Shown here piece by piece: positions 10,672-20,923 of a stretch of DNA of 48,621 nucleotides (positions within the stretch are counted from its first letter, which is position 1; each line of letters begins with the position of its first letter). The notes under the pieces are model-generated. The model was not told the origin of the DNA and searched no databases. It worked only from the letters and a program-made list of their open reading frames with translations. This DNA comes from CAWACC01 sp964390695 (GTDB taxonomy: Bacteria > Chlamydiota > Chlamydiia > Chlamydiales > Parachlamydiaceae), in contig CAYMKI010000006.1 in NCBI GenBank assembly GCA_964390695.1, forward strand, positions 1 to 48,621. Direction: 5' to 3'. The position numbers were made by a program, and so were the translations under genes.

Positions 10672-11400
10672 CTACTTGCCAGAAATAGACTTTTCGATGT
10701 GTGCAGATAGTTGACGCACACGATCTAAATTTGACTTGAACTTGGTAACAAGATTATTGACATTCAGCTTGAAAATCTTGGATTGCTCTTGCCAATTGCC
10801 ACATAAATCAGGCTCCATGGTATTTTTAACATAGCGATAGTGCGATTTAAAATTATCCAAAGTATCCCTCACGATGAAATTTTTTTCGCCTTGATTTATA
10901 GCCAAGGCTTCAATGGCTTCTCTGGCTTCATCCAAAATAGCCAAGATAGCATTCATGGCCGCATGCAATTCATCTTTGTTAGTGCATCTTTTAAGCTGCT
11001 CATCAAAGCGCGCAGCATCGAGTTTATCTCTGATTTTGGAGAGCTCTTGATCGCTGAGCTTGTAATTTTCCAGTTGTTTTTTGTCTTTAAAAATTTCATT
11101 TCTGTAATTCAACGTTATACGTAGTACGTTAGCTGCAAGGACAACAACAGCAGCTGTGATTGGCGCATTGAAAGCAGATAAGGCCCCCACTACACCTCCA
11201 ACAATGACAACGAAGGCTACCAATCCCCCACAACCTAACTTATCACTCACAACATCATAGGCGGCATCGATCTTATCTAACACCTTTTGAACAGCTGCCT
11301 TGATGCGCACTAGAAGTGAAGGAGCGGTGGTTGGATTGACTGGTTTTTGAAATGAAGAGGCTGAATTTGAACTGACAGGACTTGAACTTACATTACTCAT
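10672..11400 (-). CDS. Hypothetical protein with two-lobed hydrophobic segment (Inc-like candidate)
   Basis: A 242-residue protein I do not recognise by family. It opens with a Ser/Pro/Thr-rich, uncharged N-terminus (about 1-28), a composition common in type III secreted proteins. A paired hydrophobic segment follows at about 58-95, two apolar lobes split by a short polar turn (SAFNAP). The rest is a charged, helical C-terminal half. The two-lobed hydrophobic pattern is the hallmark of chlamydial inclusion-membrane (Inc) proteins, so a secreted membrane-inserted effector is a reasonable inference but unproven. The start is supported by AGGAG shortly upstream of the ATG. It converges with the giant gene and is separated from rho by a structured gap, so it probably has its own promoter. 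Confidence 0.75.
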   Translation of the reverse strand: MSNVSSSPVSSNSASSFQKPVNPTTAPSLLVRIKAAVQKVLDKIDAAYDVVSDKLGCGGLVAFVVIVGGVVGALSAFNAPITAAVVVLAANVLRITLNYRNEIFKDKKQLENYKLSDQELSKIRDKLDAARFDEQLKRCTNKDELHAAMNAILAILDEAREAIEALAINQGEKNFIVRDTLDNFKSHYRYVKNTMEPDLCGNWQEQSKIFKLNVNNLVTKFKSNLDRVRQLSAHIEKSISGK

Positions 11401-11667
11401 AATTATTATACTCCTATAATTTATTGGGTTGAACCTGCCAAACAGATTAAAGTAATAGAAACTAAAATGTCAAGTTGGATTTTAGTAATGTGAGACTCTA
11501 TTGAGGAGTCCTTCTACGGAATCGAAGGAAGAGGTTTGGTTTGAACCAATGAGTTCAGAAGAATGCAACACAGAGGCACGAAGACAAAGCGTTCTTAGTG
11601 TCTTTGAGCTTCGTGTCTTTGTGTTTAATTTGGTTGAAGTTTTGAAAGACGTTTAGTTATAGCACCC
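11401..11667. other. Gene-free gap rich in small hairpins
   Basis: This 267-bp gap between rho (ending at 11668) and the 242-residue gene has no convincing reading frame. It holds several short inverted repeats: 7-bp arms at 11461-11486 (ACTAAAA/TTTTAGT), GACTC/GAGTC at 11494-11510, a 14-bp near-palindrome at 11536-11549 (TTGGTT/AACCAA), and a longer stem at 11568-11624 listed separately. None has a clear downstream T-run in either direction. Confidence 0.6.
11568..11624. repeat. Imperfect inverted repeat downstream of rho
   Basis: Arms at 11568-11589 and 11602-11624 pair over about 18 of 22 positions around a 12-nt loop. The core CACGAAG/CTTCGTG is exact. On the minus strand it lies about 45 nt after the rho stop codon, so it could end or stabilise that transcript, but no U-run follows. 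It may instead be a copy of a dispersed palindrome. Confidence 0.6.
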
Positions 11668-13026
<1,359 letters not shown>

Positions 13027-13100
13027 TTTAGGATAAAACTCCTGGTTAAAAGGCGTTATTCAAACGGACTTTAAGACCTTGTTTGATACTGCCGTTTGGT

Positions 13101-13700
13101 TTATGGGATAAGTTTATTGTAGATCGCAACAACAGCTTGACGCAGGTCATCTAGGCTGCCGTTATTGCGAATAACGAAGGTGGCCTTTTGGGCTTTCTCT
13201 TCAGGAGGAAGCTGCCTGGCCATTCGTTTATCAAATTCATTGTCATCATAACCTGTGATTTTCTTGAATCGCATTCTACATACCTCCGCATCGGAGATGA
13301 CAGCCACAGTCGCATCAAATGTGCCTGAATCAGATTCGAACAGAAGGGGAATTTCTGCAACAAATAAGCCATTAATTCCCTGCTCGCGGGCTTGTTGATA
13401 TTGCCTTTCGACTTCAAGCCTTACAGCCGGATGTAAGATCTGTTCAAGAGAATGCAATAAATCTCTATTGTTAAAAACCTTCTGGGCAATTTTCGCGCGA
13501 TCGATCTTTCCATTCTGAACAATATCAGATCCCATCAGCTTAATCACTTGTTGTCCTATAAGATCATGCGGGGATAAAAGCTGATGAACGATCTCGTCAG
13601 CACTGACTACGACAGCGCCGAGCTCCTTAAATATACGAGAAACCGAAGATTTACCAGAAGACAAGCCGCCTGTGACGGCTATTTTTCTCAAGTTTAACAT
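13101..13700 (-). CDS. coaE: Dephospho-CoA kinase
   Basis: CoaE catalyses the last step of coenzyme A synthesis, phosphorylating the ribose 3'-OH of dephospho-CoA in the cytosol. The protein has a P-loop, GGLSSGKS, at 11-18 and the family stretch GAVVVSADEIVHQLL. Its 199 residues are typical. I chose the ATG at 13700, which sits across the polA stop (ATGTTAA, 7-bp overlap) and suggests translational coupling. An in-frame TTG at 13709 would add three residues and has no ribosome site. Confidence 0.95.
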   Translation of the reverse strand: MLNLRKIAVTGGLSSGKSSVSRIFKELGAVVVSADEIVHQLLSPHDLIGQQVIKLMGSDIVQNGKIDRAKIAQKVFNNRDLLHSLEQILHPAVRLEVERQYQQAREQGINGLFVAEIPLLFESDSGTFDATVAVISDAEVCRMRFKKITGYDDNEFDKRMARQLPPEEKAQKATFVIRNNGSLDDLRQAVVAIYNKLIP

Positions 13701-16366
13701 TCTTTCCAATTTTTGCCAATAACAATATCCACTATTAATGGAACTTTTAATTGATACACGTTTTCCATAGACTCCTTGACAAGAGGCTCTAGATTAATAA
13801 TCTCGAAATCGGGAAGTTCAAATATCAATTCGTCATGCACCTGTAATACCATAAACCCTTGGTAATGATCCTTCTGCATGCGGCGGTCGATGTGCAGCAT
13901 CGCCATCTTGATCAAATCCGCAGCCGTCCCCTGTAGGGGCGTGTTCACTGCCAGACGCTCAGCCTGGGCTTTCAACATGCCGTTTTTGGAATTGATCTCC
14001 GGAATCAACCGCTCCCTTCCTGTCAATGTGACAGATTTGCCGGTGCGGCGCGCTTCCTCTTTGCATTTTTCCAAAAACTCCTTCACCCGCTTAAAACGCT
14101 GAAAATACGCCTCTATAAATGCCGCAGCTTCTGAAGTGGAGATATTTAAAGTCTGCGACAACCCAAAGGCTTGCTGCCCGTAGACAATACCGAAATTGAC
14201 CGCTTTAGCGCCATGTCTTTGAGCTTTAGTCACTTCAGACAACGGCACATTGAAAATGGCCGCGGCTGTCCTGGCATGAATGTCCTCGCCATGTTTAAAG
14301 GCCTCTATCATGTCCGGATCTTCGCTCATGTGAGCCAGAAGGCGCAGCTCAATCTGCGAGTAGTCCGCTGAAAGATAACTCCAACCTTTTTTCTCCGGTC
14401 GAAACGCTTTGCGGATCTCACTCCCCTCGTCCGAACGGATGGGAATATTCTGCAGGTTAGGGTCCTGACAGGAAAGACGCCCGGTAGCTGCCACCGATTG
14501 GTTAAAAGTGCAGTGGATGCGCTGCGTTTTGGCGTCGACCTCTTCGGGCAAAGATTCGATATAGGTCGTGCGTAATTTTTCGAGCTTGCGGTAATCTAAA
14601 ATTTTTCCGGCAATGGGATATTCGTTTTTGAGCAGTTCCAGAATTTCTTCACCAGTGGAGTAGTCGGTTGCGCGTTTTTTGGGATAGGGGATGCCCAGGG
14701 TTTCGAACAGGATCTTTTTAAGCTGCAAGGGGGAATTCAGATTAAACTGTGTACCCGCCAGATGATAGATCTCGTCTGTCAAAAGCTGGATTTTGTGCAC
14801 CACGTCCTTACCTTGAGCCTGTAATACGGGCACATCCAAATAGATCCCTTTGCGTTCCATTTTGGCTAAAACTCTCAGCAAAGGCAACTCCAAGTCCATG
14901 AGCAAACCTTCCAACTTACGCTGTCGAAGCTCTTCTTGCAGAAGCAGCTTGAGGCGGCAGGTATAGTCTACATCTTCACAGCAGTATTCGCAGACTTTTT
15001 CTATGGGCACCTTGTCCATGGTGATCTGCTTCTGACCTTTGCCGATAAGATCGGTGGTGGCAATTTTCACCTTGCCGAAGAGCTCTAAAGCCAAATAGTC
15101 CAACGAGTGCTGGCGGCTATGAGAGTTAAGGATATAAGAAGCCAAAATCGTGTCAAAGCATAGTGAGCGGATTTGAATATGGTAATTGGCTAAGACATGA
15201 AAATCGTACTTCACATTATGCCCATAAAATCCGATATGCGGATTTTCAAACAACGGCTTGACACCCTGCAAAACTCTTTGCAAGCCTAGCTTTCCATTGA
15301 CAGGTATATACCAGGCTTTTTTAGGTTCCACCGCAAAGCCAATACCCACTAATTCCGCTTGCAAGGGTCGTATATGCGTGGTCTCTGTATCAAAGCAAAC
15401 TTCTTTCTGCTGTTTAAGATAGCCGATCAGCTTCTCGAAAGCCTCTTCATCGTCCACTAAAACATACTCGTGAGAACCCTCTTCGACTGCTGTAACTGTT
15501 TTTTGAGCAGATAAAGCATCTAACTCCTTCAGCAGAGTATGAAAGTTCATTTCTGTATAAAACCCTTTCAAGCCCTCTAGCTCAGGATGCTTCAAGTGAA
15601 AAAAGCCAGATTGTTTGGGAAATTCCACCTGTGTGTCGATAGTCACTAAACGGCGGCTCAGCAAAGCTTTGTCTTTATCTTGCACCAAGGTTTCCTGTTT
15701 CTTCTTTCCGGGGACTTCTTGGGGATGTTGCAGGATGTAGTCCAAGCTGCCAAAGCTCTTCAACAACTCCACAGCGGTCTTGGGTCCGAATCCCGGCAGC
15801 CCCGGCACATTGTCCGAACTGTCTCCGACAATAGCTAAAAGATCTATAATCTTATCCGGAGGGACTCCATGGATGTTCTCCACTTCTCGCGCATCGATGA
15901 CGAGGTTATCTTTATGCGTATTGAGAATGGAGACCTGATCATTCACCAGCTGGCACATATCCTTGTCGCTAGTGCATAAAAACACCCGAGCCCCTTCCTT
16001 TGACGCCCAAACTGCGATGCTGCCCATGACATCATCGGCTTCGGCTTCGGGGACATTGAGCTGCGGAAGCCCCATCAGCTCACAAAAGCGATGCGCCCTA
16101 TCGATCTGGTAACGCAAATCCTGCGGCATTTCACTGCGGTGAGCTTTATAGTCTGCATAGATAGCCTCTCTCTTTATCGAATTGCGCGGGCCATCAAAAA
16201 CCACCGCCAAGTGGGAGGGATGAAAATCCTTCATCAATTTCATTACCGAGCGGATAAAACCGAAAAGGGCATTGGTAGACTCCCCCTTGGCATTGGTCAT
16301 ATTACGGATAGCAAAGTAGGATCTATAAAGCCATCCCGAAGCGTCGATTAAATAAATATCCTTCAT
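13694..16366 (-). CDS. polA: DNA polymerase I
   Basis: PolA fills repair gaps and removes Okazaki primers. The 890 residues contain all three domains: an N-terminal 5' nuclease (from about 1, with VPGLPGFGPKTA), a 3'-5' exonuclease (about 310-490) and an A-family polymerase. The exonuclease keeps its metal ligands: DTET in Exo I near 325, NVKYD in Exo II, and YCCED with a following Asp in Exo III. Proofreading is therefore probably active. Polymerase motif A (DYSQIELR) is near 667 and motif C (VHDE) near 843. It starts 7 bp after sppA stops and overlaps coaE, so it is mid-operon. Confidence 0.98.
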   Translation of the reverse strand: MKDIYLIDASGWLYRSYFAIRNMTNAKGESTNALFGFIRSVMKLMKDFHPSHLAVVFDGPRNSIKREAIYADYKAHRSEMPQDLRYQIDRAHRFCELMGLPQLNVPEAEADDVMGSIAVWASKEGARVFLCTSDKDMCQLVNDQVSILNTHKDNLVIDAREVENIHGVPPDKIIDLLAIVGDSSDNVPGLPGFGPKTAVELLKSFGSLDYILQHPQEVPGKKKQETLVQDKDKALLSRRLVTIDTQVEFPKQSGFFHLKHPELEGLKGFYTEMNFHTLLKELDALSAQKTVTAVEEGSHEYVLVDDEEAFEKLIGYLKQQKEVCFDTETTHIRPLQAELVGIGFAVEPKKAWYIPVNGKLGLQRVLQGVKPLFENPHIGFYGHNVKYDFHVLANYHIQIRSLCFDTILASYILNSHSRQHSLDYLALELFGKVKIATTDLIGKGQKQITMDKVPIEKVCEYCCEDVDYTCRLKLLLQEELRQRKLEGLLMDLELPLLRVLAKMERKGIYLDVPVLQAQGKDVVHKIQLLTDEIYHLAGTQFNLNSPLQLKKILFETLGIPYPKKRATDYSTGEEILELLKNEYPIAGKILDYRKLEKLRTTYIESLPEEVDAKTQRIHCTFNQSVAATGRLSCQDPNLQNIPIRSDEGSEIRKAFRPEKKGWSYLSADYSQIELRLLAHMSEDPDMIEAFKHGEDIHARTAAAIFNVPLSEVTKAQRHGAKAVNFGIVYGQQAFGLSQTLNISTSEAAAFIEAYFQRFKRVKEFLEKCKEEARRTGKSVTLTGRERLIPEINSKNGMLKAQAERLAVNTPLQGTAADLIKMAMLHIDRRMQKDHYQGFMVLQVHDELIFELPDFEIINLEPLVKESMENVYQLKVPLIVDIVIGKNWKEC

Positions 16367-16373
16367 AGTCAGA

Positions 16374-17411
16374 TTACATTCCAGGTTGGTAGAGGTACAA
16401 GAATTTGTTCATCAAGGCGGGATCTAGTTCAGGAGTGAACTGCACCTGATGTTTTACGGTTCCGGTCAACAAAGGCGATGAGGCGTTAAATAGCTGAGAG
16501 ATCCAGTTCTTGCTTTCCATTTCCACCACCTGGTAGTTGCCATCCGTGATATTGAGGCTTTCAACCAGCAATTTCAACGCATCAGGATAGCTTAAGCCAT
16601 GTCCATCGATATAGCCATATTCTGCGGCTACTGCTGCAGGGAAAACTTTAGCGCCATAATCTTGTTCAAGCTTGGTGCGATCGATTTTTGGACGATTTTC
16701 AGCAACGATATCGACAAATTGTTGGTAGAGGTTGTCCACCACACTCTTTAAATTGTCCTGTTCGCCCTCTTTCCATGGACGCAAAGGATTCATATCATCC
16801 TTGCCTTTGCCGGCATACAAAGTCATGGAATTGACGCCTATCTTTTCCATCAATGCCGCTACGTTAAGGAAAGGCTGAATGATCACGCCGACACTGCCAA
16901 CCAAACTGACATTGCTGGCGTAGATCTTGTCAGCTGCGCAAGCGATATACATACCGCCCGAAGCGCAGATGCCATCAATGTAGGCATAGACCGGAACTTT
17001 GTACTGCTCTTTATAGGCTTTGATAGCGTGATAAATACCATCTGAATCAATCGCCGAACCTCCGGGACTCTCTATGTACAACATCACGGCCTTCACACGA
17101 TCGTTTTTCAAGCTATCTTCTCGAGATTCAATCAACATTTGCCTGACAGCATCCATGGTAAGACCATCCACGCCCACCATCCCTGCCAGATTAAGCTTAA
17201 GGATCACCGGTGTACTATCAGGCATGATCTTACGCACATTTTCCGCATTTGGAGCTACCTTGACGGTATATTTTATCTCGGGCTCGTTTTCCGTCACACT
17301 GAAGCCTCCAAGGATCATGAAGAAGGGAATAAGACCTAAAGCCAAACCTATCAAACTAAAAAATGTCACTAACATGGCGCGAAAAGAAACATACCAAAGC
17401 GATTCTTTCAT
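16374..17411 (-). CDS. sppA: Signal peptide peptidase SppA (S49 family)
   Basis: SppA is a membrane-anchored serine protease that degrades cleaved signal peptides. The 345 residues make it the short, single-domain form. A transmembrane helix spans about 12-37. The family motif YIESPGGS lies at 112-119 and the nucleophile is probably Ser151 in CASGGMYIA. The general-base lysine is likely Lys202 or Lys204 in LYAGKGKDD. It is first in the unit that continues into polA 7 bp later. It is divergent from the ankyrin-like gene at 17515, so the 103-bp gap between them should contain both promoters. Confidence 0.95.
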   Translation of the reverse strand: MKESLWYVSFRAMLVTFFSLIGLALGLIPFFMILGGFSVTENEPEIKYTVKVAPNAENVRKIMPDSTPVILKLNLAGMVGVDGLTMDAVRQMLIESREDSLKNDRVKAVMLYIESPGGSAIDSDGIYHAIKAYKEQYKVPVYAYIDGICASGGMYIACAADKIYASNVSLVGSVGVIIQPFLNVAALMEKIGVNSMTLYAGKGKDDMNPLRPWKEGEQDNLKSVVDNLYQQFVDIVAENRPKIDRTKLEQDYGAKVFPAAVAAEYGYIDGHGLSYPDALKLLVESLNITDGNYQVVEMESKNWISQLFNASSPLLTGTVKHQVQFTPELDPALMNKFLYLYQPGM

Positions 17412-17514
17412 AAATGAATTATATCCTTATAAATGGAAGGTTTTCATGAGAGGCAATTTTGAAGCTTATTTTAAATGATGATTGATTTTATATACAATCA
17501 TGGGTTAAATTAAA

Positions 17515-18567
17515 ATGACAAAAATAGAATTCGTGTGCATTATGGCAAATCCTTTATCGCAAGTATCTAGATTTTTTTCCGAATCCGCAACCATCAAATC
17601 TGCAGAGGCTCATTGGGAAAACTTCAAAACCGCTATTCATTACCCTCCGTTTATTAAACCAGCTGTCAGAGCAGATCGCTGCGAGCTCGATACCGAGATC
17701 CTGACTAAAAGAATCTTCGCCGTCGCCGCGGTGGCTCTAGCAGCTATTGCCGTTTCCTTCACCCTCGTTGCCACTTGCGGACTTTCCACACTCATCATTC
17801 TGCCTTGGATAAGTTTGATTTTTGTGATTAAACTCGACGACTGGCTTTCTAGCAAAATGGTAGATGAAAAATCGATCAAAGAATACCTCGAAAAGGATAA
17901 GCCCTCCGCATCTGCAACTGCATGGCTGCAAAAACGCCCGAAAGCGGTTCAAAAATTGATTAAGCAAAAGGGCGATCTCAATAAAGTGAATGAAGACGGC
18001 CAACGCTTAATTGAGGGTGTGATCAACCCGCTCTACGTAAATGAAGATAAACGCCTATTTGAAGTGTTTGAAATTCTGATCGACAATGGCGTGAACCTAA
18101 ACCTCAAAGACCGGCACCAATTCAGCAGCATCGAGCGTATATTTCAGAGCGCAAATCCTCAGTACCTAAAATACGTAATCGACCAGAAAAAAATCCCTCA
18201 TGATTTAACCCCCGAACAAAAATTCAATTTCTGGTTTTACTTAGGCCATCATCCCGAAACTAAATCAGAAGAATTTAAAAAATTAGGATTGGATCGCCAT
18301 ATCGTCAACCCAGACGGACTGACCCCCTTGAAAAAGTTGATCCAAATCGATCCGACACTAACCTCGCAGAACTTTAGTCGAGGTTTGCCCATGGATGCCC
18401 ATGTGGCTTATCTAGTCGACAACTCCAAACTTCTTGAGGAAATAATCAACATCCGCGGAAAACAGACAACTCTGCGCAAATTTTTGGAATACCACTGCAA
18501 AACAAGCGAAGCTATCCGAAATTTATGTAAGCAGATTCAAAATTTAGAGAAAACCAAAACACAATAG
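17515..18567 (+). CDS. Ankyrin-like protein with two-lobed membrane segment
   Basis: A 350-residue protein with no named family that I recognise. Residues about 67-106 form two hydrophobic lobes separated by a short CGLST turn, like chlamydial Inc proteins. The remainder is cytosolic in character and carries ankyrin-like units, for example DNGVNLNLKDRHQFSSIERI near 190 and VNPDGLTPLKKLI near 275. Ankyrin repeats mediate protein-protein contacts and are common in effectors of amoeba symbionts. The combination suggests a membrane-anchored, host-facing adaptor, which is an inference. The start is unsure: ATG at 17515 or ATG at 17542, neither with a good ribosome site. The sequence TATACAAT about 20 nt upstream could be part of a -10 element. 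Confidence 0.75.
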   Translation: MTKIEFVCIMANPLSQVSRFFSESATIKSAEAHWENFKTAIHYPPFIKPAVRADRCELDTEILTKRIFAVAAVALAAIAVSFTLVATCGLSTLIILPWISLIFVIKLDDWLSSKMVDEKSIKEYLEKDKPSASATAWLQKRPKAVQKLIKQKGDLNKVNEDGQRLIEGVINPLYVNEDKRLFEVFEILIDNGVNLNLKDRHQFSSIERIFQSANPQYLKYVIDQKKIPHDLTPEQKFNFWFYLGHHPETKSEEFKKLGLDRHIVNPDGLTPLKKLIQIDPTLTSQNFSRGLPMDAHVAYLVDNSKLLEEIINIRGKQTTLRKFLEYHCKTSEAIRNLCKQIQNLEKTKTQ

Positions 18568-18583
18568 TCCTCATCAATCTCCT

Positions 18584-18640
18584 TGCCTGTGCCCATCCCA
18601 TGCCCATGCCCATGCCCTTGCCCTTGCCCATGCCCTAGCC
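18584..18640. repeat. Imperfect TGCCCA/TGCCCT hexanucleotide tandem repeat
   Basis: About nine units of TGCCCA, TGCCCT and near variants run in tandem just after the stop codon of the ankyrin-like gene. One unit is a base short. It lies in the 233-bp gap between two convergent genes (18568-18800), where I see no gene. Confidence 0.9.
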
Positions 18641-18800
18641 AAAAATTAAGAAAGTTCTTTCCGTAATTCACCTTTCTAGTATAAAACTCTGGTTTTCAAA
18701 ATGTTTTGGTCCCTTATGCAAAAAGAGGATATTTGAGTGATCAGCTTCAGCGTGCTGCTTTATCAATTCCATACGCTAAACCTGTCTTGGTTTGTGTTAT

Positions 18801-19226
18801 TCACAATGTGTATAAGTTTGCCACGATGCGGCGCAAGAGGGATTTACTTTGCTCAAAGGTAATTAAAGACTCTGCCTGCTCAAGATCCACCCAGCGACAT
18901 CCTTGCATTTCTGCCTGCTGAAGCGCAATTTCGCCTGTGACTTCCGCAAAGAAATAGGTGACTTTTTTGTGGATCGGCAAGCTCTCACGGAAAAAATCAT
19001 ACTCTTCCTGCAGGGCAGGCTTGGACAAAAATCGAGCTATCGTCAAGCCTGTCTCCTCATGCAATTCCCTGGCGGCAGTCTCTTCAGGTGTTTCACCTGG
19101 TTCTGGATGCCCTTTCGGAAATCCCCAATAACTTCCCTTAACATGATGGACAAGTAAAATTTTCCAGCCATCCTTGTCTTTTTTCAAGGGTATAATACCA
19201 AAGGATCGTTCTTGAAAGGGCTGCAT
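18801..19226 (-). CDS. NUDIX hydrolase (probable Ap4A-type)
   Basis: A 141-residue NUDIX protein. The signature GHPEPGETPEETAARELHEE (start of the box) is complete and followed by TGL, with the REx2EE metal-binding glutamates present. The upstream VKGSYWGFPKG stretch resembles diadenosine tetraphosphate hydrolases, so cleavage of Ap4A or another nucleoside diphosphate derivative is likely, though the substrate cannot be read from sequence. A good ribosome site (AAGGAT) overlaps the fabF stop, and the gap to fabF is 9 bp, so it is co-transcribed with fabF and rsfS. C. trachomatis has the same order (ct769-ct771, from memory). Confidence 0.93.
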   Translation of the reverse strand: MQPFQERSFGIIPLKKDKDGWKILLVHHVKGSYWGFPKGHPEPGETPEETAARELHEETGLTIARFLSKPALQEEYDFFRESLPIHKKVTYFFAEVTGEIALQQAEMQGCRWVDLEQAESLITFEQSKSLLRRIVANLYTL

Positions 19227-19235
19227 GCTCTATCC

Positions 19236-20480
19236 TTAAAGATACTTGCCGAAAATAATCGACGCATTGTGCCCGCCAAATCCAAAAGAATTGGATATAG
19301 CTTTGCGAATAGTATGCTTCTCCGCCTGGGTCGGTACTCTAAATCCCAAATCAGGTTCCGGATCTTCCAGATTTAAGGTGGGATGCACTATCTGCTCCCG
19401 GATGGCCTTGATAGTCACAACAGCCTCTAAACCTCCAGCAGCCCCCAAGGCATGGCCAATCATCGATTTCGTAGCATTCATCACCATGCGGCCGGGATCT
19501 GCAAACACTTGCTTCATAGCATTGACTTCAGCCATATCTCCTGCAGGGGTAGAGGTGGCATGCGCATTCACATAGTCAATTTCATCAGGAGTGATGCAAG
19601 CATCCGCCAAAGCATTGCGAATACAATTGGCCACGCCCAAGCCGTCTTTTCTCGGTTCGGTAATATGGTGCCCATCACAAGAAACACCCCCGCCTAAATA
19701 TTCGGCAAGAATCGGCGCCCCTCTAGCTTGCGCATGCTCAAGGCTTTCCAAAATCAATACTCCCGCACCCTCTCCCATGACAAAACCATCCCGGTTTTTA
19801 TCCCATGGACGCGAGGCCTTGGTGGGCTCATCATTTCTCTGAGAGAGGGCTTTGCATGCACAAAATCCCGCTAAACCTATCGGCAGAATCGGCGCTTCTA
19901 CACCTCCGCATATCATTAGATCAGCATCCCCCTGACGGATATGATTCGCCGCGGCTATGATGGCGTTGTTGGCAGTAGCACAGGCAGTAGAAATCGAGTA
20001 GTTAGGCCCCATGAATCCCAATTCAATGCCCAGCAAGCCTCCGGCCATATTAGTCAAAACATAGGGAATGAAAAATGGGGTGACTTTTTTCCATCCTTTT
20101 TGAAACAGGTCTAAAACCCCTTCAGTATACACATGCATGCCCCCCATACCCGAGCCCAGCAAAATGCCGCACCTGTTTTTATTGAGACGATCCAATTCAG
20201 TCAAAGCAATATGACTGTGCTCTAACGCCTTTTTGCCGGCCACCATGGCATAAGCAATAAATTTATCCACACGGCGAGCCTGCTTCTTGTCCAGGTACTC
20301 TCCCACCTCGAAATTGCGGATCACCCCGCCAAATCGCGTAGGAAAATCCTCGCAAGGAAAGTCGGTAATAGGAGATATGCCGCTCACTCCATTCAGGAGG
20401 TTATTGTAAAATACATCGATATCTGTACCGAAACATGAGACCACACTCATGCCCGTGACTACAACTCTTCTTTTTTGCAT
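19236..20480 (-). CDS. fabF: 3-oxoacyl-ACP synthase II
   Basis: FabF elongates acyl-ACP with malonyl-ACP in type II fatty-acid synthesis. The 414 residues are the standard length. The catalytic triad is visible: Cys167 in STACATA, His307 in NAHATSTPAGD, and His343 after Lys338 in ATKSMIGHALGAAGG. The C-terminal SNSFGFGGHNAS is also typical. The start has GAGG 8 nt upstream. It sits 9 bp after rsfS and 9 bp before the NUDIX gene. Confidence 0.98.
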   Translation of the reverse strand: MQKRRVVVTGMSVVSCFGTDIDVFYNNLLNGVSGISPITDFPCEDFPTRFGGVIRNFEVGEYLDKKQARRVDKFIAYAMVAGKKALEHSHIALTELDRLNKNRCGILLGSGMGGMHVYTEGVLDLFQKGWKKVTPFFIPYVLTNMAGGLLGIELGFMGPNYSISTACATANNAIIAAANHIRQGDADLMICGGVEAPILPIGLAGFCACKALSQRNDEPTKASRPWDKNRDGFVMGEGAGVLILESLEHAQARGAPILAEYLGGGVSCDGHHITEPRKDGLGVANCIRNALADACITPDEIDYVNAHATSTPAGDMAEVNAMKQVFADPGRMVMNATKSMIGHALGAAGGLEAVVTIKAIREQIVHPTLNLEDPEPDLGFRVPTQAEKHTIRKAISNSFGFGGHNASIIFGKYL

Positions 20481-20489
20481 TTATTTACC

Positions 20490-20885
20490 TCATTGATGCT
20501 TATGAAAGGGCTTGGGAGCAGGAGGTGACACATCGATGTTCACATCGATAATAGTACTTTTACTCCAGAGGGTTTCCAAAGCATACTTTTCCCTCAGACC
20601 TGGAGTAAAAAGATGAACGATGACCTCTCCGAAGTCGATAACCACCCAGTCCCCCTCTTTTTCACCCTCGACATGCAAAGCTTCTGTTTTTTTTGTATGC
20701 GCGGCATCGATAACCGCCTTGCTTATCGCTCTAACATGGCGATCTACCGTGCCTTCCGCGATTATATAGTAATCGGTCATAGATGACAGGCCACGAACAT
20801 CCAACACCAGAATATTCATGCCTTTTTTATCGAAAATAGCCTGTGCCATTGTATCTAAAATGGCTAAATGAGAGTTTTGCTTCAT
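20490..20885 (-). CDS. rsfS: Ribosomal silencing factor RsfS (Iojap/YbeB)
   Basis: RsfS binds uL14 on the large subunit and blocks subunit joining when nutrients are short. The 131 residues show the family stretches LDVRGLSSMTDYYIIAEG and the EGDWVVIDFGEVIVHLFTP region (read in part). It leads a three-gene unit with fabF and NUDIX. A 69-bp palindromic element lies 38 nt upstream of its start, between it and nadD, so it may have its own leader or promoter. No clear ribosome site is seen at the ATG. Confidence 0.96.
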   Translation of the reverse strand: MKQNSHLAILDTMAQAIFDKKGMNILVLDVRGLSSMTDYYIIAEGTVDRHVRAISKAVIDAAHTKKTEALHVEGEKEGDWVVIDFGEVIVHLFTPGLREKYALETLWSKSTIIDVNIDVSPPAPKPFHKHQ

Positions 20886-20923
20886 AATATGAATTTATCT
20901 TAATTTTGTAGGGTTTTATATTT

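Noticed and set aside
13061..13098. CAAACGG/CCGTTTG inverted repeat between coaE and rho as a terminator
   Set aside because: A 7-bp stem with a 24-nt loop and no T-run is too weak, and it lies within an operon.
13694..16366. Loss of PolA proofreading, as in some other bacteria
   Set aside because: All three exonuclease motifs keep their acidic and Tyr residues.
18706..18921. Plus-strand frame of 71 codons after the hexanucleotide repeat
   Set aside because: About half of it is antisense to the NUDIX gene and it has no supporting start signal or composition.
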